The notes under the pieces were generated by a model that had not been told where the DNA came from, made no database searches, and saw nothing but the letters and a program-made list of their open reading frames with translations. A stretch of 64,000 nt of DNA from the NCBI GenBank assembly GCA_947494145.1, contig CANLTZ010000001.1:372001-436000 (forward strand), read 5' to 3'. The stretch is from an uncultured Jannaschia sp. (GTDB lineage Bacteria > Pseudomonadota > Alphaproteobacteria > Rhodobacterales > Rhodobacteraceae). A program made the position numbers and the translations under genes. Of the stretch, positions 53,898-61,256 are shown piece by piece; within the stretch, counting starts at the first letter, position 1; each line of letters begins with the position of its first letter.

Positions 53898-54037
53898 ATC
53901 TCGGCGAATGCCGGTGGAACTACAGATCGTTAATCTCCGGGTCGCGGGTTCGAGCCCCGCCATGGCCGCCAATTCCATGGCCATGTAGCTCAGTTGGTAG
54001 AGCAGGTAACGTTTCACCCAACCCTTGTCGCCGGGAT
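53898..54037 (+). ncRNA. Y-like RNA unit 3 with anticodon-loop-permuted tRNA-Asn module
   Basis: Basal stem ATCTCGGCGA/TCGCCGGGAT (10 bp), loop AUGCC / CAACC-CUUG, second stem GGTGGAAC/GTTTCACC, then TACA. Between them the tRNA 3' half comes first: GTTAA (53929), TCTCC, variable GGGTC, T arm GCGGG-TTCGAGC-CCCGC, acceptor CATGGCC, discriminator G and encoded CCA (53969-53971). After a 7-nt linker the 5' half follows: acceptor GGCCATG (53979-53985, perfect complement), TA, D arm GCTC-AGTTGGTA-GAGC. GTT, A37, G73 and the variable loop fit tRNA-Asn. The original anticodon stem pairs only at 3 of 5 positions. Confidence 0.82.
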
Positions 54038-54039
54038 GC

Positions 54040-54114
54040 GCGCCCGTAGCTCAGAGGTAGAGCAGCCGCCTCTTAAGCGGCGTGTCGTGGGTTCGATCCC
54101 CACCGGGCACACCA
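54040..54114 (+). tRNA. tRNA-Lys(CUU), nearly intact, with encoded CCA
   Basis: 75 nt. Acceptor GCGCCCG/CGGGCAC (6 of 7 pairs; C2-A71 mismatch), D arm GCTC-AGAGGTA-GAGC, anticodon arm GCCGC-CTCTTAA-GCGGC with anticodon CTT at 54072-54074, variable loop GTGTC, T arm GTGGG-TTCGATC-CCCAC, discriminator A and CCA (54112-54114). It begins 2 nt after Y-like unit 3 and ends 9 nt before unit 4, so it should be excised from the operon transcript. Whether it is charged, or serves as a spare or decoy, cannot be told. Confidence 0.85.
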
Positions 54115-54123
54115 GACATATCC

Positions 54124-54197
54124 GGGGGAATGCCCGTGGGAGTACATCGCAGTGGTACGATCCCCCTTGTTGGGCCTCTCATGATTTCTTGTCCCCC
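54124..54197 (+). ncRNA. Y-like RNA unit 4, short form
   Basis: 74 nt. Basal stem GGGGGA/TCCCCC, loop AUGCC / AUUU-CUUG, second stem CGTGGGAG/CTCTCATG (two G-U pairs), TACA, then hairpins ATCG-CAGTGGTA-CGAT and CCC/GGG. The third base of the 5' element is G where units 1, 3 and 5 have C, and the 3' strand changes to match. Confidence 0.72.
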
Positions 54198-54228
54198 TGA
54201 CCTGAACTGAACGTAAACGAAGGAATAA

Positions 54229-54380
54229 CCCTGGCGAATGCCGAAGGAACTACAATGCACCTTTACCGGGAATAACCGAGCGGGTTCGACTCCCCTCCTT
54301 GCAGGCGCCCAGACGGCAAACGCATTTGCGTTCGCAGATGCGGGGCGGGCCCGGATGTTTCTTCTCCCTTGTCGCCAGGG
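54229..54380 (+). ncRNA. Y-like RNA unit 5, long form with degenerate tRNA-like part
   Basis: 152 nt. Perfect 9-bp basal stem CCCTGGCGA/TCGCCAGGG, loop AUGCC / UCC-CUUG, second stem GAAGGAAC/GTTTCTTC, TACA. The interior has a T-arm-like hairpin (GAG-C-GGG TTCGACT CCC-CTC, bulged C; 54278-54297) preceded by AATAACC, and a GCAAA/TTTGC hairpin. Its tRNA order is not resolved. A T-rich run (TTTAATTTTT) follows at 54382-54391. Confidence 0.72.
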
Positions 54381-54432
54381 CTTTAATTTTTGATGGCCGC
54401 TCGGATGGGCGGCCAAGGTAAAGGACAGAAAA

Positions 54433-54574
54433 GCGCCGGGAATGCCACGGGATTACAAATAGCCGCATCTTCGAAGAAGGGGGCTTGGGCCAAACCCTAG
54501 GCCCTGCTGGTTCAAACCCAGCCCGGGGGAACCCGGTGGCGGAAAAACATCCTGTGAACGCATTTATCCCCCAG
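54433..54574 (+). ncRNA. Y-like RNA unit 6, divergent, with T arm and GNRA-closed acceptor hairpin
   Basis: The 5' side has the conserved GGAATGCC and second stem CACGGGAT (54446-54453) pairs with ATCCTGTG (54549-54556). The basal stem is weak (GGGA/TCCC), and CUUG is missing on the 3' side. The interior holds a possible long variable arm GGGCC/GGCCC, a perfect T arm GCTGG-TTCAAAC-CCAGC (54506-54522), directly followed by CCGGG-GGAA-CCCGG (54523-54536), the same T-arm-then-closed-hairpin order as unit 1. Ends 11 nt before kptA. Confidence 0.6.
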
Positions 54575-54585
54575 AGTTTCAGACC

Positions 54586-55131
54586 ATGGATCAAGTGAAG
54601 CAAAGCAAGTTTTTAAGCCTGGTGCTTCGGCATCGCCCAGAAACCATCGGCCTGTCGCTGGGCAAGGGGGGCTGGGTTCCGGTGTCGGAGCTTTTGTCCG
54701 CGCTTGAGTGCCATGGCCGAGGGATGGAAGCCGAAGACCTGTTCGAGATCGTCCGCCTATCGGACAAAAAGCGTTTCACCCTATCGGCGGACCGCAATCT
54801 TATTCGCGCGGCGCAAGGCCATTCGGTTGAGGTCGAGCTGGATTTGCCGGAAGCCGAGCCACCGGAAAGCCTGTTTCACGGCACGGCTGAAAAGAACCTG
54901 GCTTCCATATTCAAGTCGGGGCTGCTTCCGGGCCGGCGGCAGCAGGTTCATCTGTCCTCGGATCGTGAAACGGCCCGCCATGTCGGGCGGCGCCATGGCA
55001 CGCCACGTATTCTGGCCGTCCAATCGGGGCGGATGTGGGGGCAGGGCATCAAGTTTTTTCAAGCCGATAATGGCGTCTGGCTTGTCGAAACAGTTCCAGC
55101 CGAATTTCTGAGTGAAGTAAAAGATGACTGA
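54586..55131 (+). CDS. kptA: RNA 2'-phosphotransferase (Tpt1/KptA)
   Basis: 181 residues. Transfers an RNA 2'-phosphate to NAD+, giving ADP-ribose 1'',2''-cyclic phosphate. Catalytic residues of the family are visible: R15-H16 (LVLRHRPE), R74 (NLIRAAQGHS) and the C-terminal half NAD site (LFHGT; VHLSSD). In a RtcB operon it could clean 2'-phosphates left by other ends or ligases. It overlaps rtcB by 8 bp. Confidence 0.95.
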   Translation: MDQVKQSKFLSLVLRHRPETIGLSLGKGGWVPVSELLSALECHGRGMEAEDLFEIVRLSDKKRFTLSADRNLIRAAQGHSVEVELDLPEAEPPESLFHGTAEKNLASIFKSGLLPGRRQQVHLSSDRETARHVGRRHGTPRILAVQSGRMWGQGIKFFQADNGVWLVETVPAEFLSEVKDD

Positions 55132-56536
55132 CACAAGCACCGACTATCCCGTCACCGGCGACCACCTCAAGGAATGGGGTCATCGCCCGGGCAAGCAATT
55201 CCCCGCCCTTCTGGCGCGGGCCAATGAGATGCGCGCCGAAGGCTTTGGTTTGGTGCGCATCCGCCAGGAGCTGGAGGGCGAGATTCCCCCCGTGCCGGTC
55301 ACGTTGGATCTGCGCGCGCCCGGCGCCGTGCCGTTTCATGAAAATATTGACGCAGCCCATCCCGACGAAGAAGACAACATCGTCAAGGTGCGCGAAACCA
55401 TGACCGCGCTCATGCGCACGCCCACGATCGAGGCGGGGGCCATCATGCCCGATGCCTGCCCAGCGGGGCCCGTGGGCACCATCCCCGTGGGCGGCGTGGC
55501 CGCGGCGCGCAATGCCATCCATCCCGGGATGCATTCGGCGGATATCTGTTGCTCGGTCATGATGACCGATCTGGGCGATGCCGACCCCAAGGCCGTGCTG
55601 GATGCTGCGCAATCTGTCACCCATTTTGGCCCCGGCGGACGGCCCCAGGGCAAGCGCTTCACCATGTCGCTGGATTTGCTGGACGCGTTTCGGGCGAACC
55701 CGTTTCTCGACAACCCCAAGTCGCTGCGCATGGCGCAGGAGCATATGGGCACCCAGGGCGACGGGAACCATTTTCTGTTCGTGGGCCGCTCGCGCAAGAC
55801 GGGTCGCACTGCGATGGTCACACACCATGGCTCCCGCGGGCCGGGGGCGGTGCTTTATAAGCACGGGATGGCCGTGGCGGAGAGGTTTCGCCGCGAAGTG
55901 TCGCCGCAAACGCCCAAGCAGAACGCCTGGATTCCCGCCGATAGCGAAGAAGGGCAAGCCTACTGGGAGGCGCTGCAATTGATCCGCAAGTGGACGAAGG
56001 CCAATCACAACGCACTCCACCAGGCGACACTGGAAGCCGCATGCGTGGGCCAGACGGGTGAGCGTTTCTGGAATGAGCATAACTTCGTCTTCAAGCGCGG
56101 CGACCTCTACTATCACGGCAAGGGCGCCACACCGGCCTGGGCGGATTATGCTTCGGACGCGTCGGGGCTGACACTCATCCCGCTCAACATGTCCGAGCCG
56201 GTGCTGGTGGTGCGCGGCAAGGACGCCAAGCATGGGCTGGGCTTCAGCCCCCATGGGGCAGGGCGCAACTTCTCCCGCTCGGAACACAAGCGGCGCATGG
56301 GGTCGGTGACGCCCGCGCAGATGCTGGCCGCCGAGACCGAAGGGTTGGATATCCGGTTCCATGCCGGTGGCGTCGATGCGTCCGAGCTGCCGTCGAGCTA
56401 CAAGAGCGCCGACAACGTGGTGGCCCAGATCAAATACTACGATCTGGCCGAGATCGAGGATTACATCGACCCCTATGGCTGCATCATGGCGGGCGACGTG
56501 CCGCCGTTTTGGTTGAAAAAGAAAAAGCGGAGGTGA
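55124..56536 (+). CDS. rtcB: RNA-splicing/repair ligase RtcB
   Basis: 470 residues. Joins 2',3'-cyclic-phosphate or 3'-phosphate RNA ends to 5'-OH ends with GTP and Mn2+. Metal ligands: ADICCS (140-144, with Cys143 likely), GDGNHF (His216), THHGSRG (233-239). The guanylylated histidine is H377 in SPHGAGR. Together with Rsr, Y-like RNAs and KptA this forms a tRNA/RNA repair unit. RtcA cyclase is absent from the window. Confidence 0.96.
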   Translation: MTDTSTDYPVTGDHLKEWGHRPGKQFPALLARANEMRAEGFGLVRIRQELEGEIPPVPVTLDLRAPGAVPFHENIDAAHPDEEDNIVKVRETMTALMRTPTIEAGAIMPDACPAGPVGTIPVGGVAAARNAIHPGMHSADICCSVMMTDLGDADPKAVLDAAQSVTHFGPGGRPQGKRFTMSLDLLDAFRANPFLDNPKSLRMAQEHMGTQGDGNHFLFVGRSRKTGRTAMVTHHGSRGPGAVLYKHGMAVAERFRREVSPQTPKQNAWIPADSEEGQAYWEALQLIRKWTKANHNALHQATLEAACVGQTGERFWNEHNFVFKRGDLYYHGKGATPAWADYASDASGLTLIPLNMSEPVLVVRGKDAKHGLGFSPHGAGRNFSRSEHKRRMGSVTPAQMLAAETEGLDIRFHAGGVDASELPSSYKSADNVVAQIKYYDLAEIEDYIDPYGCIMAGDVPPFWLKKKKRR

Positions 56537-56598
56537 TTGGGTGGGCTCTGCGATTTGACGGCTGCGTCTTTCGCAGTGGCCCTGTCGTCCGCGTGCAA

Positions 56599-56643
56599 GC
56601 CGGTCCATCGATGGGCCGGGGGGCGGCCCGCCGATGGACTGGC
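56599..56643. repeat. GC-rich hairpin repeat after rtcB
   Basis: 12-bp outer stem GCCGGTCCATCG/CGATGGACTGGC (one G-U) and inner stem GGGCCG/CGGCCC. Shares GGTCCATCG, GATGGAC and GGCGC-CCTG words with 18121-18275. May stop the rtcB transcript although no T-run follows. Confidence 0.6.
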
Positions 56644-56739
56644 GCGCCCTGGGCTCGAGTCCGGTCCGCGGGGGCGGCGCTGACACCCGGAAGGCGCCAC
56701 GCGCGTGAGATCTTCGCGAAAACGCCCTAAGCTGCGCCC

Positions 56740-57348
56740 ATGGCATCGGCCGACCAAGACATCATCGGGCTCTATCGCCGCCACGCCCAGGCCTTCACGC
56801 GGTCGCGCAAGGGCAATCTGATGGAGAAGGGCTGGCTGGACGCGTTTCTGGCATTGCTGCCCCCCGCACCGACCTTACTCGACCTTGGCTGCGGTTTCGG
56901 GGCGCCCATCGGGGCGTATTTGATGGCGCAAGGCGGCGACCTGACGGGCGTGGATTCGTCGCCAGAACTTATTGAGGTCGCAAAGAAAAATATTCTCGAC
57001 GCCACTTGGTGCGCAAGCGATATGCGCGGACTGAACTTGGGCCGAACATTCGATGGCATCCTTGCTTGGCACAGCATGTTTCACCTGACGCCGGACGACC
57101 AGCGGGGCGTGTTTGCCGTCTTCCGACGGCACGCGGTGGCGGGGACGGCGCTGATGTTCACCTCTGGCCCGAGGGCCGGTGAAGCTACGGGGACCTTCGA
57201 GGGCGAACCGCTTTACCACGCCAGCCTAGACGGGCAGGAATACCGCCACCTGCTGGACCGACATGGGTTCGATATGGTGCGCCATATGGTCGAAGATCCG
57301 GAATGCGGCGGCGCGACTGTCTGGCTGGCGCAGTTTCGCGGGTCGTGA
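56740..57348 (+). CDS. Class I SAM-dependent methyltransferase
   Basis: 202 residues. Motif I LLDLGCGFGAPIG, motif II TGVDSSPELIE, and post-I FDGILAWHSMFHL. The substrate is unknown. It is on the same strand as rtcB but about 200 bp away across a hairpin, so probably not part of the repair operon. Confidence 0.9.
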   Translation: MASADQDIIGLYRRHAQAFTRSRKGNLMEKGWLDAFLALLPPAPTLLDLGCGFGAPIGAYLMAQGGDLTGVDSSPELIEVAKKNILDATWCASDMRGLNLGRTFDGILAWHSMFHLTPDDQRGVFAVFRRHAVAGTALMFTSGPRAGEATGTFEGEPLYHASLDGQEYRHLLDRHGFDMVRHMVEDPECGGATVWLAQFRGS

Positions 57349-57364
57349 GGGCCCGACCGGAACG

Positions 57365-57395
57365 AAAAAAGGGCGCGGAGGATGCCCCCGCGCCC
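57365..57395 (-). terminator. Terminator of the L25 gene
   Basis: On the minus strand GGGCGCGG pairs with CCGCGCCC across a 9-base loop and is followed by TTTTTT. It lies 26 bp past the stop. Confidence 0.9.
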
Positions 57396-57420
57396 CTGCG
57401 CAATTCAGATCAAACGACCG

Positions 57421-58065
57421 TCAGTCGTCGGACGCTTCGGCAGCGGCTTCGGGCGCTTCGGCCTCGTCTTCGTCGTCATCCGACTGCGATGCCAGACCCG
57501 ACGGGGCCTGCATGTTTGCCAGCACGAAGTCGCGGTCGATGGTCGGCTTTGCGCCCGCAGGCAGGTCCACCGAAGAAATCGTGATCGTGTCACCAAGTTC
57601 CAGTTTGGAGCAATCGACGGTCACCTGCTCCGGAATGTCGCCTGCGGTCACGCGAAGTTCCACCTCGGGGCGGACAACGGTCAGCACGCCGCCCTTCTTG
57701 TCGCCGGGCGAGCCATCGACGCCTTCGAACACCACAGGGATGTACAGGTTCACCTTGGACGTGCGGCGCAGGCGCATCAGGTCCAGATGGGTTGGCAAGT
57801 CCTTGACCACGTCACGCTGAACGTCGCGGCAGATGACACGCACGTCTTCCTGGCCTTCGACCTTCAAGTTCCAAAGCGTGGCCCGGAAGCGACCGGCCTT
57901 CAGCTTTGCCAGCAACTCATTGAAAGGGATTTCAATTGGGAGCGGATCGGCGCCACCGCCATAGACGACGCCAGGCACCATGCCGTTGCGGCGCGATTGA
58001 CGAGCGGCCCCCTTGCCTGTCCCCGTCCGGGCATGCGCGACGAGATCGGGAATCTCACCAGCCAT
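57421..58065 (-). CDS. rplY: 50S ribosomal protein L25/general stress protein Ctc
   Basis: 214 residues from the ATG at 58065. N-terminal L25 5S-rRNA-binding domain ([26 protein letters not shown], split at the conserved RxxG) and a C-terminal CTC/TL5 beta domain ([16 protein letters not shown]), with an acidic Ala/Glu tail. Normal length for the long alphaproteobacterial form. Confidence 0.95.
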   Translation of the reverse strand: MAGEIPDLVAHARTGTGKGAARQSRRNGMVPGVVYGGGADPLPIEIPFNELLAKLKAGRFRATLWNLKVEGQEDVRVICRDVQRDVVKDLPTHLDLMRLRRTSKVNLYIPVVFEGVDGSPGDKKGGVLTVVRPEVELRVTAGDIPEQVTVDCSKLELGDTITISSVDLPAGAKPTIDRDFVLANMQAPSGLASQSDDDEDEAEAPEAAAEASDD

Positions 58066-58286
58066 GATATGTCTCCAGTCTATCTGAGGGGCGGCCTCCA
58101 AGGGTGTCCGCCCGTGCAACTCAAGGGGCGCGTCCTAGACGGGTGAACACCGCGTGGCAAGACGGAAATCGCGGGTTTATGATATCTTGCGCACTTCTAT
58201 CAGAAAGACCTGCCGAGCCGTTTCGTGGATCAAGTAACGGAGTGACAAGACAGCCCCCCGAAACGGCCAACCTTCGGAGATTACCG

Positions 58287-58934
58287 ATGACGACCATCAC
58301 CACGGCCGACGCCCTGTTCGTGGGCAAGGCAAGGACCCGCTGGATCGGAAAGGAGCCATCTGCCATCGGCAAGCAGGCAATCGATCGCGGGAAGGTGACG
58401 GAAACCGGTTTCGAAGAAGACGAACAGGCCGACCGCAGCGTTCATGGCGGGCCAGGCAAGGCGCTGCATGTCTATCCCGCGGACCATTATGCGCACTGGG
58501 CCCGGGAATTGGGCCCGAATGACAGGTTCGCGCCCGGGGGCTTCGGGGAAAACATCTCGCTTCGCGGCTGGGCCGAGGATGAGGTCTGCATCGGCGATAT
58601 CTGGGAAGTGGGCGGCGCCATCTTGCAGGTCAGCCAGGGGCGGCAGCCATGCTGGAAGCTGGCCGCCCATGTGGACAATGACCGCATGGCGTATCTCGTG
58701 CGCAAGACGCTGCGGACAGGGTGGTATATGCGCGTCCTTCAACCCGGCGACATCGCATCGGGCGACCGCATCGAATGTGTGGCGCGGCCCAATCCCGAGG
58801 TCACGGTCGCCCGGGCTGCCGCCGCCATCTTCGACCCGAGGGCCGATGCTGAGGAAGTCTTGTTGCTGTCCCGGGTGTTTGAGCTGGATTACAGTTGGCG
58901 CCAGCCTCTGGCAGAGCGTGCCCTTGCTGGCTGA
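58287..58934 (+). CDS. MOSC domain protein (YiiM-like)
   Basis: 215 residues from the ATG at 58287. MOSC core with the conserved cysteine in QGRQPCWKL and the FGENISLRGW segment, followed by a C-terminal 3-alpha domain. YiiM relatives bind molybdenum cofactor and detoxify N-hydroxylated bases; the exact role is inferred. Confidence 0.87.
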   Translation: MTTITTADALFVGKARTRWIGKEPSAIGKQAIDRGKVTETGFEEDEQADRSVHGGPGKALHVYPADHYAHWARELGPNDRFAPGGFGENISLRGWAEDEVCIGDIWEVGGAILQVSQGRQPCWKLAAHVDNDRMAYLVRKTLRTGWYMRVLQPGDIASGDRIECVARPNPEVTVARAAAAIFDPRADAEEVLLLSRVFELDYSWRQPLAERALAG

Positions 58935-59026
58935 CCTTTAGGCTGTGCGCTGACAGCGCGCCCTTGCCCAATCCGTCCGTCTGGGGGAAACACGGGTCCG
59001 AGCCGCCCAAAGGCCCCGGAGCCACC

Positions 59027-59881
59027 ATGACCGACGACCCTGCCATCCTCGTCTCGACCGACTGGCTTGCCCAGCGCCTGACCTCACCGGATTTGCGGGT
59101 GATCGATGCGTCCTGGTACTTGCCGGATATGAACCGCGATGCGTTTGAGGAATACGGCGAAGCCCACATTCCCGGCGCGCGGTTCCTGGATCTTGATGAT
59201 GTCAGCGATAGCCGCTCGGCCCTGCCGCATATGGCGCCACCGGTGGAAAAGTTCATGTCGCGGATGCGCCGCATGGGGGTGGGCGATGGCCATACCATTG
59301 TCATCTATGACGGCGCGGGCATCTTTTCGGCGGCCCGGATCTGGTGGCTGATGAAGCTGTTTGGCCAGCGCGCGGCCCTTCTGGATGGCGGCCTGCCCAA
59401 GTGGCGGGCGGAGGGGCGTCCTGTGACGTCCGACCTGCCATCGATCCGCGACCGGCATATGACAGTAACGCGCCACCCCGATTTGATGCGCGACGTGACC
59501 GATGTGGCCCAAGCCGCCAAGCTGGGCCACGCCCAAATCGTGGATGCCCGCGGCGCGCCTCGCTTCCGCGGGGATGAGCCTGAGCCGCGCGCCGGCCTGC
59601 GCGCAGGCCACATCCCCGGTGCGCGCAACGTTCCCTATCGCAGTCTGTTTGAAGCCGACGGCACCATGAAACGCGGCGATGCCCTGCGTGCGGCCTTCAC
59701 CGAGGCCGGTGTGGATCTGTCCCGCCCCGTCATCACGTCTTGTGGGTCGGGCGTGACGGCGGCCATCCTGAACCTGGGTCTGACCGTGCTGGGGCACGGG
59801 GACCATGCGCTCTATGATGGCAGTTGGGCCGAATGGGGCATGTACGAAGACTTGAAGGTCGAAACCGGAGAGGCACACTAA
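59027..59881 (+). CDS. sseA: 3-mercaptopyruvate sulfurtransferase
   Basis: 284 residues from the ATG at 59027. Two rhodanese domains; the C-terminal catalytic loop is SCGSGVTA, the CGSGVT form that marks mercaptopyruvate sulfurtransferase rather than thiosulfate rhodanese. The stop overlaps the next start by one base (TAATG), linking it to an aminotransferase that could supply mercaptopyruvate from cysteine. Confidence 0.93.
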   Translation: MTDDPAILVSTDWLAQRLTSPDLRVIDASWYLPDMNRDAFEEYGEAHIPGARFLDLDDVSDSRSALPHMAPPVEKFMSRMRRMGVGDGHTIVIYDGAGIFSAARIWWLMKLFGQRAALLDGGLPKWRAEGRPVTSDLPSIRDRHMTVTRHPDLMRDVTDVAQAAKLGHAQIVDARGAPRFRGDEPEPRAGLRAGHIPGARNVPYRSLFEADGTMKRGDALRAAFTEAGVDLSRPVITSCGSGVTAAILNLGLTVLGHGDHALYDGSWAEWGMYEDLKVETGEAH

Positions 59882-61065
59882 TGTTCGACGCCCTGACCGC
59901 ACAGCCCCCCGACAAGATCCTGGCCCTCATGGCTGCCTTTCGAGAGGATCCGCGCAGCGACAAGATCGACCTGGGCGTCGGCGTCTACCGCGATGCCAGC
60001 GGCAACACGCCCGTCATGCGCGCCGTCAAAGCGGCAGAACAGGGGCTTGTGGAAGAACAGACCACCAAGGCCTACACTGGCCTGGCAGGCGACCCGGCCT
60101 ACGCCGAGGCCCTGTCGGGTCTGATCCTGGGCCCGGACGTGCCCCGTGTGCGCCTGGCCCATGTGGCCACCCCAGGCGGCACCGGCGCCATCCGCCAGGG
60201 ATTGGAACTGATCCGCATGGCCAATCCCGGCGCGGCCATCTGGCTGTCGGACCCGACCTGGCCCAACCACCCGGCCATCGCCAAGTATCTGGGTTTCGAC
60301 GTCAAGACATACCGCTATTTCGACCCCGCCACGGGCGGCGTGGATGCGGCGGGTATGCTCAACGACCTGATGAAGGTGCCGCGTGGCGATGTGGTGGTAC
60401 TTCACGGGTGCTGCCACAACCCCACTGGCGCCAACCTCACGCTGGGCCAATGGGCCGAAGTGGCGGGCCTTTTGCAGGAACGCGGCGCGGTGCCCTTCGT
60501 GGACATCGCCTATCAGGGCTTCGGCGACGGGTTGGAGGCCGACGCGCTGGGCGTGCGCCTGCTGGTGGATCGCTTGCCCGAAGTGATGATCGCAGCCTCC
60601 TGTTCCAAGAATTTCGGCATCTACCGTGAACGTACGGGGCTCTTAATGTCCCTCGTCGGCTCCATGGCTGAGTTGAAGGTGACCCAGGGGGCGATGGCCT
60701 CGCTCAATCGGTTGAACTTTTCCTTCCCGCCCGACCATGGCGCGCGCGTGGTCAGCACCATCCTGACCGACGACGCCCTGCGTGCCGATTGGGAGGCCGA
60801 GTTAGACGCCGTCCGCACCTCCATGCTCGGCCTGCGGGAGCAGTTGGCGGGGGAGTTGCGCACCCGGTCCAACTCCGACCGGTTCGGGTTCCTGGCAGCC
60901 CATCGCGGCATGTTCTCGCTTCTGGGCGCAACGCCCGAACAGATCGAAACCATGCGCCGCGATCACGGCGTCTACATGGTGGGCGATTCCCGCCTTAACA
61001 TTGCGGGCCTGAACGCGCAGACGGTGCCAAGGTTGGCCGAAGCGATTGTTGCGGCGGGGGTGTAG
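59881..61065 (+). CDS. Aromatic/aspartate aminotransferase (class I, PLP)
   Basis: 394 residues. Aspartate-aminotransferase Ib-like tyrosine/aromatic subgroup: DKIDLGVGVYRD at the N-terminus, CCHNPTGANLT, and the PLP lysine in SCSKNFGIYRERTG. Coupled to the sulfurtransferase gene; cysteine transamination is one possible link, aromatic amino-acid transamination another. Confidence 0.92.
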   Translation: MFDALTAQPPDKILALMAAFREDPRSDKIDLGVGVYRDASGNTPVMRAVKAAEQGLVEEQTTKAYTGLAGDPAYAEALSGLILGPDVPRVRLAHVATPGGTGAIRQGLELIRMANPGAAIWLSDPTWPNHPAIAKYLGFDVKTYRYFDPATGGVDAAGMLNDLMKVPRGDVVVLHGCCHNPTGANLTLGQWAEVAGLLQERGAVPFVDIAYQGFGDGLEADALGVRLLVDRLPEVMIAASCSKNFGIYRERTGLLMSLVGSMAELKVTQGAMASLNRLNFSFPPDHGARVVSTILTDDALRADWEAELDAVRTSMLGLREQLAGELRTRSNSDRFGFLAAHRGMFSLLGATPEQIETMRRDHGVYMVGDSRLNIAGLNAQTVPRLAEAIVAAGV

Positions 61066-61256
61066 CGCGGTTTTCGGAGAACCTCGACCCGTCCGTTCGA
61101 AAGAGAGGCCGAGATCGCGCAGCGCTCCGAGCATTCGGTGTCTCAGCTTCTTCGCATACCGCCATATGACAGCAACCGCAGACGTGCTGGCGCCCAAGGC
61201 CCCCGCATTGGCAGATATCGCGCGCCCGACGCCGTCCGCAGGTAAAGACGTCCGCG

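Noticed and set aside
53660-54574. CRISPR-like array of regularly spaced repeats after rsr
   Set aside because: The conserved word is short and the spacing irregular (65-152 nt units); the repeats are RNA structural elements with compensating changes, and there are no cas genes.
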